From contig JASANE010028247.1 in NCBI GenBank assembly GCA_030248225.1, positions 17,109-81,108 on the forward strand: a stretch of 64,000 bases of DNA, written 5' to 3'. Under the pieces are notes generated by a model. The model was given only the letters and a program-made list of their open reading frames with translations. It had not been told where the DNA came from and made no database searches. Below, piece by piece: positions 24,840 to 34,919 of this stretch. This DNA is from Trileptium ribeirensis. Taxonomy: Eukaryota; Nematoda; Enoplea; Enoplida; Thoracostomopsidae. Both the position numbers and the translations under genes were made by a program. Position 1 is the stretch's first letter. Each line of letters opens with the position of its first letter.

Positions 24840-25500
24840 CCTTCTTGCGAAGAGCTGCTTGTTTCAGTTCAATATCATTCATTGTTCGCCGAATATGTAA
24901 ATTAGCGGTTCCGAGATCTTTGAGTTTTCGCACGTTTTGTGGTCTTGATCGTTTTCATGAAGACACTTGTTAACGATGCAACGACGTATTCTTTATTTTT
25001 CGTCTTCAGAATTTGTTGTTGAGAGAAATGATCGGCTTTGAGTGTTTAATCTTCATGCTGCACCAGTCGCATATGTATTAGTGCTCTGCGACATAAGATT
25101 GTTATCACGCGTGTTTGTATCATCACTGCGGACGAGTTGGGCAGTATGCTTCAAACTGTCCATCATTCCAGCAGATCCAGCAATTAGCAGTCGTTAGTGT
25201 CTCGATAGTAGTTGATATCGACGATATCTGAGACAAGATTTGAAAGAATCCGATCGTCAGACTGAGTGAATGTAGCTGGTGCGAATTTTGTTGCTGAGCG
25301 GGACTAACGATGGCTTTTCACAAATGTTTGGCATGGTGAGTAGACAACGAGGACGTGTGGATTTCCGTGTAGTAGCTTGCGTCGTTCTTTTGAATGTTGA
25401 TACAAGAAAAGTGGATCCAGCAACCGCAAAGATCGCAATCAAAGCATTCGTTGCCGCCGTCTTTACACTATTCAGCGCACCATTTCGTTTCAACTGTGTC
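24840..25500 (-). pseudogene. PHD-finger-like relic, possibly LINE ORF1
   Basis: The minus strand reads ECFDCDLCGCWIHFSC at 25,449-25,402, matching the second half of a PHD zinc finger (C-x2-C-x2-W-x-H-x2-C). A WCAE..CKDGG segment just before it would supply the first cysteines but contains a stop. Further along the same strand, near 24,950-24,850, a Lys/Leu-rich stretch (NDIELKQAALRKKANKLNRV) could be a coiled coil. PHD fingers followed by coiled coils occur in ORF1 of CR1/L2-type LINEs and in chromatin proteins. Frameshifts and stops between the parts make this a relic. The plus-strand frame at 25,279-25,530 is its shadow. Confidence 0.4.
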
Positions 25501-26084
25501 GCTAGTTGTGTTCACAGATACATTATGTGACTGTCGTGGTTGCTGATTAAGCTATTGTTTGTCAAATGACGTGGTTGCGTACGATTGCGGCCTTTATTAC
25601 ATATTAAAAGTCTCGAATTGTTACTGGGCTTTGTGTGTTCAGATGCTATTGGGACGAAGATTGTAGTTGTGAATGTAATAGTTATTGCAATTTAACGTCC
25701 GTTAACAATGTACGTTGTATTAGCGCGCGTAGATGATTTCATTAGTATATATACTTAGTAATTCTGGTGTAACGCAGCAGCGCGCAACAATTCTTCTTTG
25801 TTCTTCCTCCTAGAACTGAATGCAATTGGGTTAAAAGCAAATATGAACATAAATTTTTGGAAGCCTCGTCTCAAACATGATGCACCTCAAAGATTATGGC
25901 AAAAATCGAAAATGTATATTGTCACAGCCTGGCGGCGGTGACAAATGTTCAGCGAAAGCAAAAGTTGATAAGTTTGTTTCACAGTTTCTCACTGACATGT
26001 TGCCGACAGTACGAAAGTAATTCCACTGTACGAAAGTAAATATCTTTCGCACATTTCAAAATTGTTTATACCGCTTACTTAGTG
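25501..26084. other. AT-rich spacer
   Basis: No feature was recognised. A short inverted motif (GTACGAAAGTAATTC...GTACGAAAGTAAAT) at about 26,008-26,043 is a direct repeat of 13 bp. Confidence 0.45.
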
Positions 26085-26280
26085 TTAGGCCGTGTTCACA
26101 TTGCATCCGATCCAATTCAACACAATCAAACTCTACAGTTACCGTGTTCGTATGTACGTATGTGTACTCACGCTCGATTATCCTATTTGTATCCAATTCG
26201 GATCAAACATGATTTTGCATGCTCTGTCAAATATTATCGGACTCGGAACAGATCGGATCGGATGCAACATGAACACTTTA
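26085..26280. mobile_element. MITE with GTGTTCA...TTGCATCCGATCC termini
   Basis: The left arm GTGTTCACATTGCATCCGATCC (26,092 on) pairs with the complement of the right arm, GTGTTCATGTTGCATCCGATCC (ending about 26,276), with two mismatches over 22 bp. The element is about 195 bp and ends GAACACTTTA. The outer left edge TTAGGCC and its GTGTTCACA resemble the ends of the foldback element at 20,937-21,268 (TTAAGGG(C)GTGTTCACA), so the two may use the same transposase. Internal ATCGGA/TCCGAT words add more self-complementarity. The two 67/68-codon frames across it are byproducts of the repeats. Confidence 0.75.
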
Positions 26281-26993
26281 TGTAAAATACGCATGTAAAT
26301 CAGATCAAATCGTATTGATAGATTGCTTTAGTTTTTTTTCTTTCCCAGTCTTAATTATCGGAATGATTGCGATCAAGCTTAATGTGTGTGTATGAAGTTC
26401 AAACGCACATGTGTAATTGCAATATGTATCAATGCAGTTCAACCATTCCCGTAGTTTATGTAACTACGTTTAATTTTTTACACCGCTTTGGCGCAAACTA
26501 GCAGTAATAAGTCCGTTTTAGTTCTCGAACTGCTTCTGTAAAGCAATATCGGCCATGTAACGCTATTGGAAAATGGTGCAAATCATAGCAGTCACACTGG
26601 GTAAAATTTGAGTAAAATGGCCGTAGCCAATGTCCAATTTGTGACGGCAGCCCAAAATTATGTCTAATTGTGTCTTTAAAACAAATTTCACAACCTTTAC
26701 TGTTTAAGCTAAATGTGGAGATACACACACATATCGGTATCAGCTACAAAAATATGTTACATTAAATATAACTTCCACACATGCCATCATAAACAAGTAA
26801 AGATGATGAAACCGCTTCAAGAAAGTGCGAAGGCCGCTGGATTACACTAAGTCTTAAAACAGAGGTATTCACTTTGTGGAATGGCGGTAAAAATTACCAT
26901 TTCTGTTTCGTGTTTTGCACCAATTGGCGTTTAGACTTTTCCTATTCCTATTGTCGAACACTTTTCAAGCTACCGCTGCATTAATTTCTCTAC
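26281..26993. other. AT-rich spacer
   Basis: The minus-strand frame at 26,498-26,728 encodes a Cys-rich peptide (SKGCEICFKDT, TQCDCYDLHH) preceded by a possible acceptor (CATTTAGCTTAAACAG). It runs into a stop and matches no module I know, so it is noted only as a weak candidate for a last exon. Confidence 0.3.
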
Positions 26994-27206
26994 ATGTTTA
27001 GCGTCAAATGGAATATTATCGTATGCCCGCTGTTGTTATGCGTTGCTGGTTCTAGTGAGGCCGTATTGTCAAGAAAACGTTGTAGGTATATGCACAGCAA
27101 TCAATATTATTTAAAAAGAAAAACACGAACTCAAAACACATATCGAAAGAATCTGTACTACGTTCCGAATATTATGCAATTTGAAGAACATATTAAACAT
27201 TTATAA
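26994..27206 (+). CDS. Possible small secreted protein, 70 aa
   Basis: An ATG at 26,994 opens 70 codons. The first 20 residues (MFSVKWNIIVCPLLLCVAGS) look like a signal peptide: a short Lys-containing head, a hydrophobic core and small residues before a possible cleavage site. The rest is basic with Arg-Lys-Arg runs (SRKRCRYM, LKRKTRTQ), as in some precursor peptides. A donor-like TCTA|GTGAGG lies just after the signal-like part, so the true product could instead be spliced. There is no database-recognisable domain and no clear promoter. Chance hydrophobic frames are common in AT-rich DNA. Confidence 0.2.
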   Translation: MFSVKWNIIVCPLLLCVAGSSEAVLSRKRCRYMHSNQYYLKRKTRTQNTYRKNLYYVPNIMQFEEHIKHL

Positions 27207-27994
27207 ATACATTTGTCTTACTATTATAGACAACAACTATACAAACTCTTGTAGATACGTAGTTTGCACATTCCGTTCCCTGTGTAAATACATATTCTTT
27301 AGTCTATTTCGAGCATAAAGGTAAATGCTTTTAGATATACATCTATGAGGTGCACTAAATAGTGCAAGTAATTTGCGGTGAAATATTGTGTTAATAAGCA
27401 AACATTGAGTGTTTTTATAGTTTTTTTTCAGTTTTCAGAGCAGCAAGTATATATAAAACAAGAATATGGTCATCACCATACGTCCATATTTTTGTATATA
27501 TATACTATAGCTGTACAATTTACAAATGACTTGTAGAACAAAAACACGAATGCAAACTGGATGCCCCATTGCAGTCTACAAGCTTTATTTGGCTACTGAT
27601 AATCCGAACATGTAAAATCGCGATGTTTAGAAGTATTTACGTATACGTGGTATCAGCATATGCATTTTAAATATTTGCTTGACCTTAAATATGAATTCAA
27701 ATGTACCTTAAACATGTATGTCGTAACCCTATTAAAACAGCCATAGAAAATTAAGATCGGAGAATGGTTAACAAAACACTAGAAGAGGTAACGGTTGACA
27801 GACGCGAGAAAATATTGAGCGTGTCAAGTTTCGGTTATAACAGTGGGGAAGGGGTGAACAGGGCATAAGTACCTTAAGGACAAACGTTTGCTGTTGAGTT
27901 GCGTTGCGAGCCCAGGCTGAACAAAGTCTTTGTATCAGGCTTAGGCTATATTTAAGGTTAGACTCTACACTTAAGCTTAGTCAAATACATTCAG

Positions 27995-28053
27995 CCGAGT
28001 GTAACGAAACTCTATACGATTGCCCCAGAGGAAAGCTGACGTGCTACGCTAAG
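27995..28053 (+). other. Possible 59-nt Cys-containing exon
   Basis: A plausible acceptor (CAAATACATTCAG) and donor (GCTAAG|GTGAAT) bracket 59 nt. These read ECNETLYDCPRGKLTCYAK with three cysteines and an N-glycosylation-type NET. The local GC content is higher than the surroundings. Phases would be 1 at the start and 0 at the end. It is short, so chance is a serious alternative. Confidence 0.15.
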
Positions 28054-28739
28054 GTGAATCTTGATAATCATAGCAGGCTAATCATTCTAAAATACACATG
28101 AAATCATTACCGTTCTATAATTGGAAAAATAATGTTAATCGTTAACTGGACAAAAATACGGATTCGACACATTTATTGCCTCTTTTAATGAGTTGCATAA
28201 CATAATAACCATCAATGCTAAAAATGTGCTGTATGAGCTTCCGTATCTATAAACAGTTAAAAAATTGAACCAAATTCGAACATGCTTTAATATGAAAAAT
28301 ACTAAAATTTTGGGTGATATTGGTCTATAAAATGATGTATTTGCCAACATAGTGCCAAATATTGATAAGTCGAAAAATATGCAATCTCTCTTGCTTCTGA
28401 ACTCATAGATGTCATTGTTTAAATGCTTTTATACGTTGTATGGGCCCATGTGACCTTTAAGGACCAGACTTTATAACGTTGACGCCTCACTCAAAATGGG
28501 GAATTGTGCTTTTGGACGGACCTCGTACTGTATTGCAGTTTTTAATATAGCGTCTATCATAATATGACAATTTCAAATAAAAACTAGTCTCTCGCATGCG
28601 AAAGTAAAACAGAACGAGTGTGGTTTCATTTATAAGTTACCATTTTGAGTAATCACGTGTAACAAGGGCGTGTTTGAAGTATATAAAAACCTAGAACCTC
28701 TGGAACCATAAACCCAAAGAAAAATCTAAACCCTCGCCA
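28054..28739. other. AT-rich spacer
   Basis: No feature was recognised. The minus-strand frame at 28,135-28,350 is unsupported. Confidence 0.5.
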
Positions 28740-29450
28740 ACTCTAAATCCACCTAGAACAACTGACAACGCATGAAATATTTGAGCTGGTCTCTAAATAA
28801 CTACGCCTTCCTATTTAGCATGCCGAATGACCTATATAGACAATTCTTGACGCCTTGCACGCAGTACATAACCAAGCTACTTAAGACATGCGTATCCTAG
28901 CAATCAGGTTCATTCACCCTAAACGCAGTGAAAGCGTTTGAAAAGGCATTAAACATAATTGCTTGCCTCTAAAACGGAACCACCGTATTTAGTATGCCAA
29001 AAATCTATATATATTGATATTTTTGATATCATGTATCAAACTACTATAGTAAACCTAATGAAATCGTCTGGAAAGGTATGATATATTCGTGCTGGGTTTT
29101 AGATAACCAAACCACCGTATTCATCCTACCGAAAAACCTAAATAGACAATTGTTGATGCCTTGTACGCAATACGTAACCAAAACACTCAAGACAAACTAT
29201 ATTCTGGACATCGGTTTCAGTGATGCTAAACCCATCCATTAGAAACCCATTAAAAGGCATAAAACATGCACGCTTGACTCTACATCACCACATCATTGTA
29301 TTCACCCTTCAGAAAACCTATATAGACCATTCTTGACTTGATATCCTGCAACAAATACATAACTAAACAAATAAAAAGCACTACATTTTGGTAATCCTGT
29401 TCGTCGACCGTAAAAACATTAAAACCTAATGAAGAGGAGTGATATAGTCA
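28740..29450. repeat. Degenerate tandem array, unit about 140-175 bp
   Basis: A motif of the form GAAAAACCTA(T/A)ATAGACAATT recurs at about 28,828, 28,995 (more diverged), 29,131 and 29,304. Each is preceded by an ACCACCGTATT(T/C)A-like block. It is followed by TTGA(C/T)GCCTTG(C/T)ACGCA(G/A)TAC at about 28,846 and 29,152, and by CATTAAAA/AAAGGCAT-like blocks. Spacing varies from about 136 to 173 bp. Telomere-like CCTAAACCC words occur at the left edge but no true telomeric array. Units are 60-75% alike by eye. No coding is seen. Confidence 0.6.
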
Positions 29451-30085
29451 AGTTAAGCTCTATATAGCAAAAAATCATATCCAGCGTGCTTGATAACCAC
29501 ATAGGCACTCGTTGTATGACAGACAGCTAGAAAAACCAATAACATGCAGAAAATTGAAAAATAGTTATTTCTGGCGAAGTTTCGATGAACGACACAGTGC
29601 ACAGGATGTGGTCCCACAAAAAAGTCGTGGTCGTCTAGATCTCGACAATGTTGTACACCTCGATGAGCTGATTCTGTGATGGCTTCGGTTTTTCGATGCG
29701 AAGCCTGTGTTGCGAGATATAGGCTGCGAAAACTGGTACCCCATATGGCCAGACTTAGTGTAGCACCGTTAAAACCTGTTTTTTGCCATTTTGACAAGGA
29801 AGCTGGGTTGGAGCTGTTCGCGTTCAAGTAAAGGAGACATCCACATCACTATTGTTATGGAATAGAAAATTTGTCGAAATCTGTCCTCCGAAAATGAGTT
29901 ATGAATGACAGCGACGGAAAAAAGAAATTTTCACGATTTTTCCCTCTAAAACCCCAAGTTGAAACTTCGCTTGTTTCGCGCGCTCCGTGTCAGTTATCAA
30001 AATCAATTGGTTCGCTTGTATTTGGAAATATATATGTACCTAATATATGTATCTAATACGTTACTTACTAAATTTCCGTGCAACT
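29451..30085. other. Mixed-composition stretch with a 124-codon minus-strand frame
   Basis: The minus-strand frame at 29,453-29,827 (124 codons) is longer than most here and sits in GC-richer DNA. It is open in part in a second frame too. I see no domain. A strong acceptor-like site (TTATTGGTTTTTCTAG) lies inside it on the same strand near 29,525. It could be part of a degraded gene or transposon. Confidence 0.25.
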
Positions 30086-30088
30086 CAC

Positions 30089-30199
30089 AGATTTGGTCGT
30101 CCGATCGCGGATGCGTACAAATTTTTCATAAGGGTGCGTAAACGTTTGATGCCCAACTTTGCCAATGCCATCAGCCCATATTGCGAAGCCATTCGCTAA
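30089..30199 (-). other. Possible exon, 37 codons, unknown product
   Basis: On the minus strand, 111 nt lie between an acceptor (TTTCTCCACAAATTCAG) and a strong donor, GTGAGT (complement of 30,083-30,088). The frame is open, phase 0 at both ends, and reads through GFAIWADGIGKVGHQTF. It pairs in style with the next candidate exon upstream at 30,386-30,475, also ended by GTGAGT. No family is recognised. The opposite strand is also fairly open, which lowers confidence. Confidence 0.2.
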
Positions 30200-30385
30200 C
30201 TGAATTTGTGGAGAAACGTATCTTTGCACGCGTGTTGTAATTCCCTTTGCAACAGCTTCTAAATAGCTCAGAATTTACGTACGCCGCTTTACCAATAAAG
30301 CTGAATAGCCACAAATTTTGAATTAAGCTGGTCAGTGATTTTTCTGGCCTGTATCATCTGCTTGTGTCCACTGATATGTACTCAC

Positions 30386-30475
30386 TTGTTTGTGCCCCGA
30401 TCGCGTATAGACTTGCAATGCATAAGAACAAATACCGTCATAAGGATGATTTACAAATCCGTCCGCTGGTAGGCA
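30386..30475 (-). other. Possible exon, 30 codons, unknown product
   Basis: The minus strand has an acceptor-like CTAGTTTCGCAG before 30,475 and GTGAGT (complement of 30,380-30,385) at the end. The 90 nt are in phase 0 and begin CLPADGFVNHPYDGIC. The Asp-Gly-Phe-x-x-His-Pro-x-Asp order is faintly like a chitin-binding (peritrophin-type) module, but the six-cysteine pattern is missing, so no function is assigned. A longer reading that includes VCCALVSQC upstream is also open. Confidence 0.2.
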
Positions 30476-31499
30476 CTGCGAAACTAGTGCACAGCAAACG
30501 CTTTGGAGTCGCCTGACCATATCCTAGACGAAACGTTCTAGCATTCTGCTTAATTGTTGCCATGGAGAGGTATATTATCAAGAATACATAGCCTGAAAGC
30601 TGATAGTTTGTCATATTTTATCAATTCAAAACAACATTTCTTTTACAAAACAGATTTATTAACAATACAGACACAAGGTTAAGACCAAACAACGGTATGA
30701 AAGGCACAAACAGGTCGCAAATCAAGTCAATCGGTGCCAAACATCGGTATCAACGCGCAAACAGTTCAAAAAGCAATCATTTGCCTTCCGACCAGTGCGA
30801 AAAAAGGCAACAGGATTGAGTGTTATAACCATGAGTCCGGAGTGGACAGTTGTTTATACTAAGTTCATTTTTAAGACAACGCGTCCAGCAAGGGCAACAA
30901 TGGTGATCAAGTCGTCATCTTGGTCCGGCGTGGACAAATAAACAAGTCCTGGTAATACATGTGTTAGCAACTGCTCAACTGGCGCCAGGTACGGCTAAAT
31001 ATAGACATCATTCGCACGAGAAACCAACAGTGGATCCCGAAGATTTGGTTTCTTGTAATTATCTTAATCCTTCTGTCTTCAGCGACAAAGAGGCCGTCGC
31101 AAGCTCTTCAAAAATTGGAAAAGATGGCAAAAGTTGGAGGCAGGTCGTGCATAATCAATTTGTTATAACCTCATAAGTTAATCTTTTTCACAAAACTAGG
31201 AGACCACCGACACTTCGCGACGCCTTTACCTCGAGGCACACTCGATCCGACATTATCTAATGCAGCAAATTCTTTTTCGTTAGACATTGGCAACGATGCT
31301 GTAATCGCTGGATCTTGACAAGGAAAAAGTTTGGTGTAGTAAATCGTCAATCAGTGTTTTCGAGTGGTAGTTATATACTACCGTCGCTATGCCTAGTCGG
31401 TACGCTTTACTACTCCTCATATCGAATACTGGACCGATCACCGATTGGCACAAACTGCGAAAATCCGAAATGGTCTGCGGAGTCTCAACTACGATAACC
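30476..31499. other. Unassigned stretch before the gypsy element
   Basis: This should contain the 5' LTR and leader of the plus-strand gypsy element at 31.6-35.2 kb, but no block matching the proposed 3' LTR was found by eye. Short frames at 30,961-31,176 and 31,315-31,497 have no domain. The minus-strand frame at 31,280-31,555 is a shadow. Confidence 0.35.
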
Positions 31500-31599
31500 C
31501 AGTTTTCGAGCTGCCGAACCTGAAATCCGATGTTGTCGCATTGCTCGAAGCCCAAACTTTGTCAACGCTATCCTGGAACAGCCTACGACAAGCAACAAG

Positions 31600-31990
31600 C
31601 TGCCTGCACTGAATATCAATTCGATCAAACTATCCGACTTCTTCGAAAAAGATACCACGGTCTAGTTCCATCAATTCCATCGAAGGTTGAGCGACGCTAC
31701 AAAATCCGTGAAGCTCCTTTGTGGTCGACCATATTTCGGCTCAAGACAGCGAAATCTGATATTACCACCCAAATTTTTGGTAACAACGCGGCATGAAGCC
31801 GTAGACCAGGGGCACAGCACGCTATTCGAAAGTGAGAAGCGCAACTCAAAATGGGGGCGCAAGGAAAAATTGCGGATGCCATAATGTTAAATCCTATTTT
31901 TGCCGCATTTTGCCGAAAAGTGTGAGGATAGTTGGCCCCGCCCCGTTTTACTGCGTCCCTACCGGCAATCGTGCAAGTGGATCATTCGCA
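31600..31990 (+). pseudogene. Gag remnant
   Basis: The frame near 31,613-31,700 reads NSIKLSDFFEKDTTV, then a stop, then FHQFHRRLSDATK. This fits the conserved start of CsRn1/Kabuki-type Gag, where the stop (TAG at 31,672-31,674) stands in place of a tryptophan codon. Downstream, near 31,900-31,930, HFAEKC resembles part of the zinc-binding segment. Everything between is scrambled by frameshifts. Several overlapping open frames on both strands here are by-products of the GC-richer coding origin. Confidence 0.55.
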
Positions 31991-32158
31991 AGAAATCAGG
32001 AAACCTCTGGACGTCGTCGACAGCGCGGCATACTGCGAGGTAAACTCGATTCGTATAGCTACCAACCCAATCGGCTCGACGCTTTTTCGATACAAGAGGC
32101 GACAGAAGTTTGATGTATCTCTTTTCGCTCTGCCTACAACGTGATCCTACTGCTAGAC

Positions 32159-32330
32159 CATAACAACCGCTAACGCTACGCCGATCAAAATGCGCAGCGA
32201 TCGAACATTACATTTCGAGGTCGACGGCGCTAACGAATGGTACCAAAGGCGATTCATCATTGCCGACTAGATTAGCCTATATTGGGCCATGATTTCCTAG
32301 GACCGCACAAACTGTCAACTAATTGCCCGG
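32159..32330 (+). pseudogene. Aspartic protease remnant
   Basis: ANATPIKMRSDRTLHFEVDG followed by an RRFIIAD segment reproduces the second half of a gypsy-type retroviral protease. After a stop and frameshift, a GHDFLGPHKL-like reading follows at about 32,284-32,314. The catalytic DTG is not visible; it would lie just upstream, where the frame is broken. Confidence 0.6.
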
Positions 32331-32597
32331 GCAACACTTTACGCCCAGCCGTTCGTCTAACGACTGGTGCAACCACAACCATTGCCGACAACGATCTCGA
32401 AACAAAACCAGTGCCGTAACATGCTGTCAGATCAACGACACGATATCCTTCGTTTCCGAGCAGTTGATGCAATTCTAGTGCGTTTTCGAGGTATCATCAA
32501 CAAACTCTCCCGTCACATATTTGATTCAGCCTCATATTGTGATTAGCGGTGCTTTGCAAGGTCACTTAGACTGCTCAGCAACAAACTTCAAGTAACA

Positions 32598-33110
32598 AAA
32601 CAGGAATGCGTCGAGCTCCAGCGCACCGAGATTATGTAACGATGAGAATCGCCCTGGGGAGCACTACTTCAGGTTGTCCAGAAATCGAATGGCGGTTTGT
32701 GATCATGTTGCGACTCCATATTCGCACAATGCTGGAAGGCTAGCCGATGCCGAACCTCAATGACATCATCAAAAAATTATCAGGATATTGAGAGTTCCGC
32801 AAGCTTGACTGCATCACAGCATTTAATCAAAAACAGGTAGTTCCGGAATATATCAAAAAGGCTGTTATCATGACACAACTCGACATGCTTGTCTACCGAG
32901 GCATGCCATGTGGGCTGCGAATTGCGTCACAAACGTTTCGGCGCCTGATGGATCACGCATTCCGCGATATGCCATTCGTTAAAACATACAACAACGAAAT
33001 TTTCGCGGCAAGTGTTTCCGATGACGAACGTCGTGAACACCTTAACCACACATTCGCACGATTCGACTTATGTGTACTCAAATTCAAATCAGTTAAATAA
33101 GACTTATTCG
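32598..33110 (+). pseudogene. Reverse transcriptase remnant
   Basis: Motifs appear in order: an ESPWGALLQVV entry (from 32,645), FRKLDCITAFNQ as motif A (32,795-32,830), YRGMPCGLRIASQTFRRLMD as motif B (from about 32,894), and YNNEIFAAS as motif C (32,987-33,013). Motif C normally contains the catalytic pair DD in Y-x-DD; here it is NE, so the enzyme could not work. The 76-codon stretch at 32,870-33,100 is the longest intact piece. Frameshifts separate the entry segment from the rest. Confidence 0.9.
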
Positions 33111-33186
33111 AGCTGACAGTCGAGCTTGTCGGTGTCGAACTATTTACGCTTGGAATTCGCCCAATGGCGCAATATTGAGGCGATGA

Positions 33187-33857
33187 ATCGAGTTCCGCAG
33201 CCAACAAAGCTCAGCGAGATGCGACGATTCCTTAATCTGTGTGGTTTATATCACAGATTTATCGAAGCATATTCTTGAATCGGCACAGCGCTCGCCCATC
33301 TCACAAAAACAGCGAAATCGAAGAAAAGAGCGAAAACCTCACAGTCAGCGAAAACCGAATTGTCTGATAACACCGAATATTCGTTCCGCACTTTAACGGA
33401 GAAGATCGCCAAGCTTCCAATGCTCGCTTACTAGCAACACGACGATCAAATTGTCCTGTCAGCCGATGCATTTCCTGAAATTTCAGCGATTGGGAACGAA
33501 AGAACTGACCGTGAACTGCTTGCAATTTTTGTCAGCCTCAAACACTCCGACTAGCTCATCGGTCATCTAGTGACTATATATACACCATACGCCGCTGGTC
33601 TGTTGCTTCAACATGAAAAATTCGAGATATCAACAGTGCCAGTGGCTGTCGTATATCTCCAATTCTACGTTACGATTCGACACGTCGCCGGTGCCGAAAA
33701 TATTCTTGCCGACTACCGTTCGCGCCCAACAGTTACTGTAGTTCAAGCAGCGCCAATGATCGATGAAATCGCAAATGGTCAAGTCGACGATCAACATCTG
33801 CAAACGGTGTTCAAGACATCGACGCTGGCCTCTATGGGGACTGTCTGTCAACGGTAA
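33187..33857 (+). pseudogene. RT connection and RNase H remnant
   Basis: One frame carries NRVPQPTKLSEMRRFLNLCG (from 33,187) and YHRFIEAYS, the typical start of the RT connection region. It continues with SADAFPEIS at the RNase H Asp, TDRELLAIF at the Glu and VTIYT where the next Asp region would be. It then ends in the tether IRHVAGAENILADYRSR before a stop at 33,857. Three in-frame stops interrupt it. The frame is otherwise kept for more than 600 nt, so this is the best-preserved part of the element. Confidence 0.88.
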
Positions 33858-33872
33858 ACAAATCTGATAAAG

Positions 33873-34590
33873 ATGACAAATATCGTTCATTCCTGCGGAA
33901 AAAATTCCGATGGCACATTTTTGCTTGTTCCACAGCCTCACGCATCAAATCGACAAATTTTCGCTCACAAAAATGTGGGTAATATTACTTCAATTTTCGC
34001 GAACACAAAATGGTTAGATTTCAATCGCGAGCGCTATGTTCGCAAACTGTTTTACGCCGAATTTTAATTAACCAAAAAGCGTTACGCAAGAAATTTTATC
34101 CAAAAATACAAAATAGGATGGTTGGCGGGGTCACCTTAAGTTCACTCGCGCATAAGACGACATGAATCGTTAATTCCTGCTGTAAATATTTCGTTGACAC
34201 ATTTTTGCTTGCCTCACAGCCTCACACATTCAAGCTAACGGCCGACAATGGTTCTGATTAGCCAGTCGTATGTCTGACGGAGCATGAGAAAAACGTTCGC
34301 AATATAGTTAAAAGTTGCGACGATAGTCAAACCGAAAACTCAGTCGCCACACAAGGACGCCAATCGAGCCGATACCGACAAGACAACGGTTTCACACTAT
34401 TCATGTCGACGTCGTTGGTAAGCTACCGCGGAGCCATAGAAAGCTATATCAGCGGGCTCCAACATCGTTACAGAGGGCCATACAAAGTAATTAGAACAGT
34501 GCGGAAAACTATTCCCGTCGACAACTCTGGCCACTAAGACACAGTTTCCCTCGAACGCGTGAAGCCCGCAAGACGATACAAACAGTGACC
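33873..34590 (+). pseudogene. Integrase remnant with deleted catalytic core
   Basis: After RNase H, readings such as LLVPQPH and CDDSQTENSVA fit the N-terminal zinc-binding part. FHTIHVDVVGKLP (near 34,390-34,428) is the start of the catalytic core with its first Asp. Within about 30 bases the sequence jumps to QRAPTSLQRPYKVIRTV and VSLERVKPARRYK, the C-terminal GPY-type segment. The second Asp, the Glu and over 100 residues are therefore missing. The deletion junction lies at about 34,428-34,450. The adjacent frame change shows the element had decayed before or after the deletion. Confidence 0.75.
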
Positions 34591-34919
34591 GTATGATTCT
34601 CCAACGAGATCATACCAAACCGATACGCTAGACTCGGAAATCTGGGCGAAATATCTCGGTTATCTTTGATGATTCGAGCTCAAAGTCCTGAAAACAGGTA
34701 CACCGCTCGACTACAAAAGTCCACGTCCCGGCGACGTTCCGATCAAATTCGTCGGTACTGGTTTATTAGTAATGGTCAAACGATGTTCCACAGCTCCAAC
34801 GATAAAATCTGCTCTACGTCGACACGACTATCGATGTGCTCCGAACAGCGATCGAATCCATATATCGGTTCGATTCTTTGATAACTCACTTCAAGGATCC
34901 GAGCTCAGCTCTTCTGATG

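Noticed and set aside
25279..25530. 83-codon plus-strand protein
   Set aside because: It is opposite to the PHD-like reading, which has the better motif evidence.
31280..31884. Several overlapping 60-90 codon frames on both strands
   Set aside because: Gag-derived GC-richer sequence is low in stops in many frames. Only the plus-strand reading with the FFEKDTTV motif has a family match.
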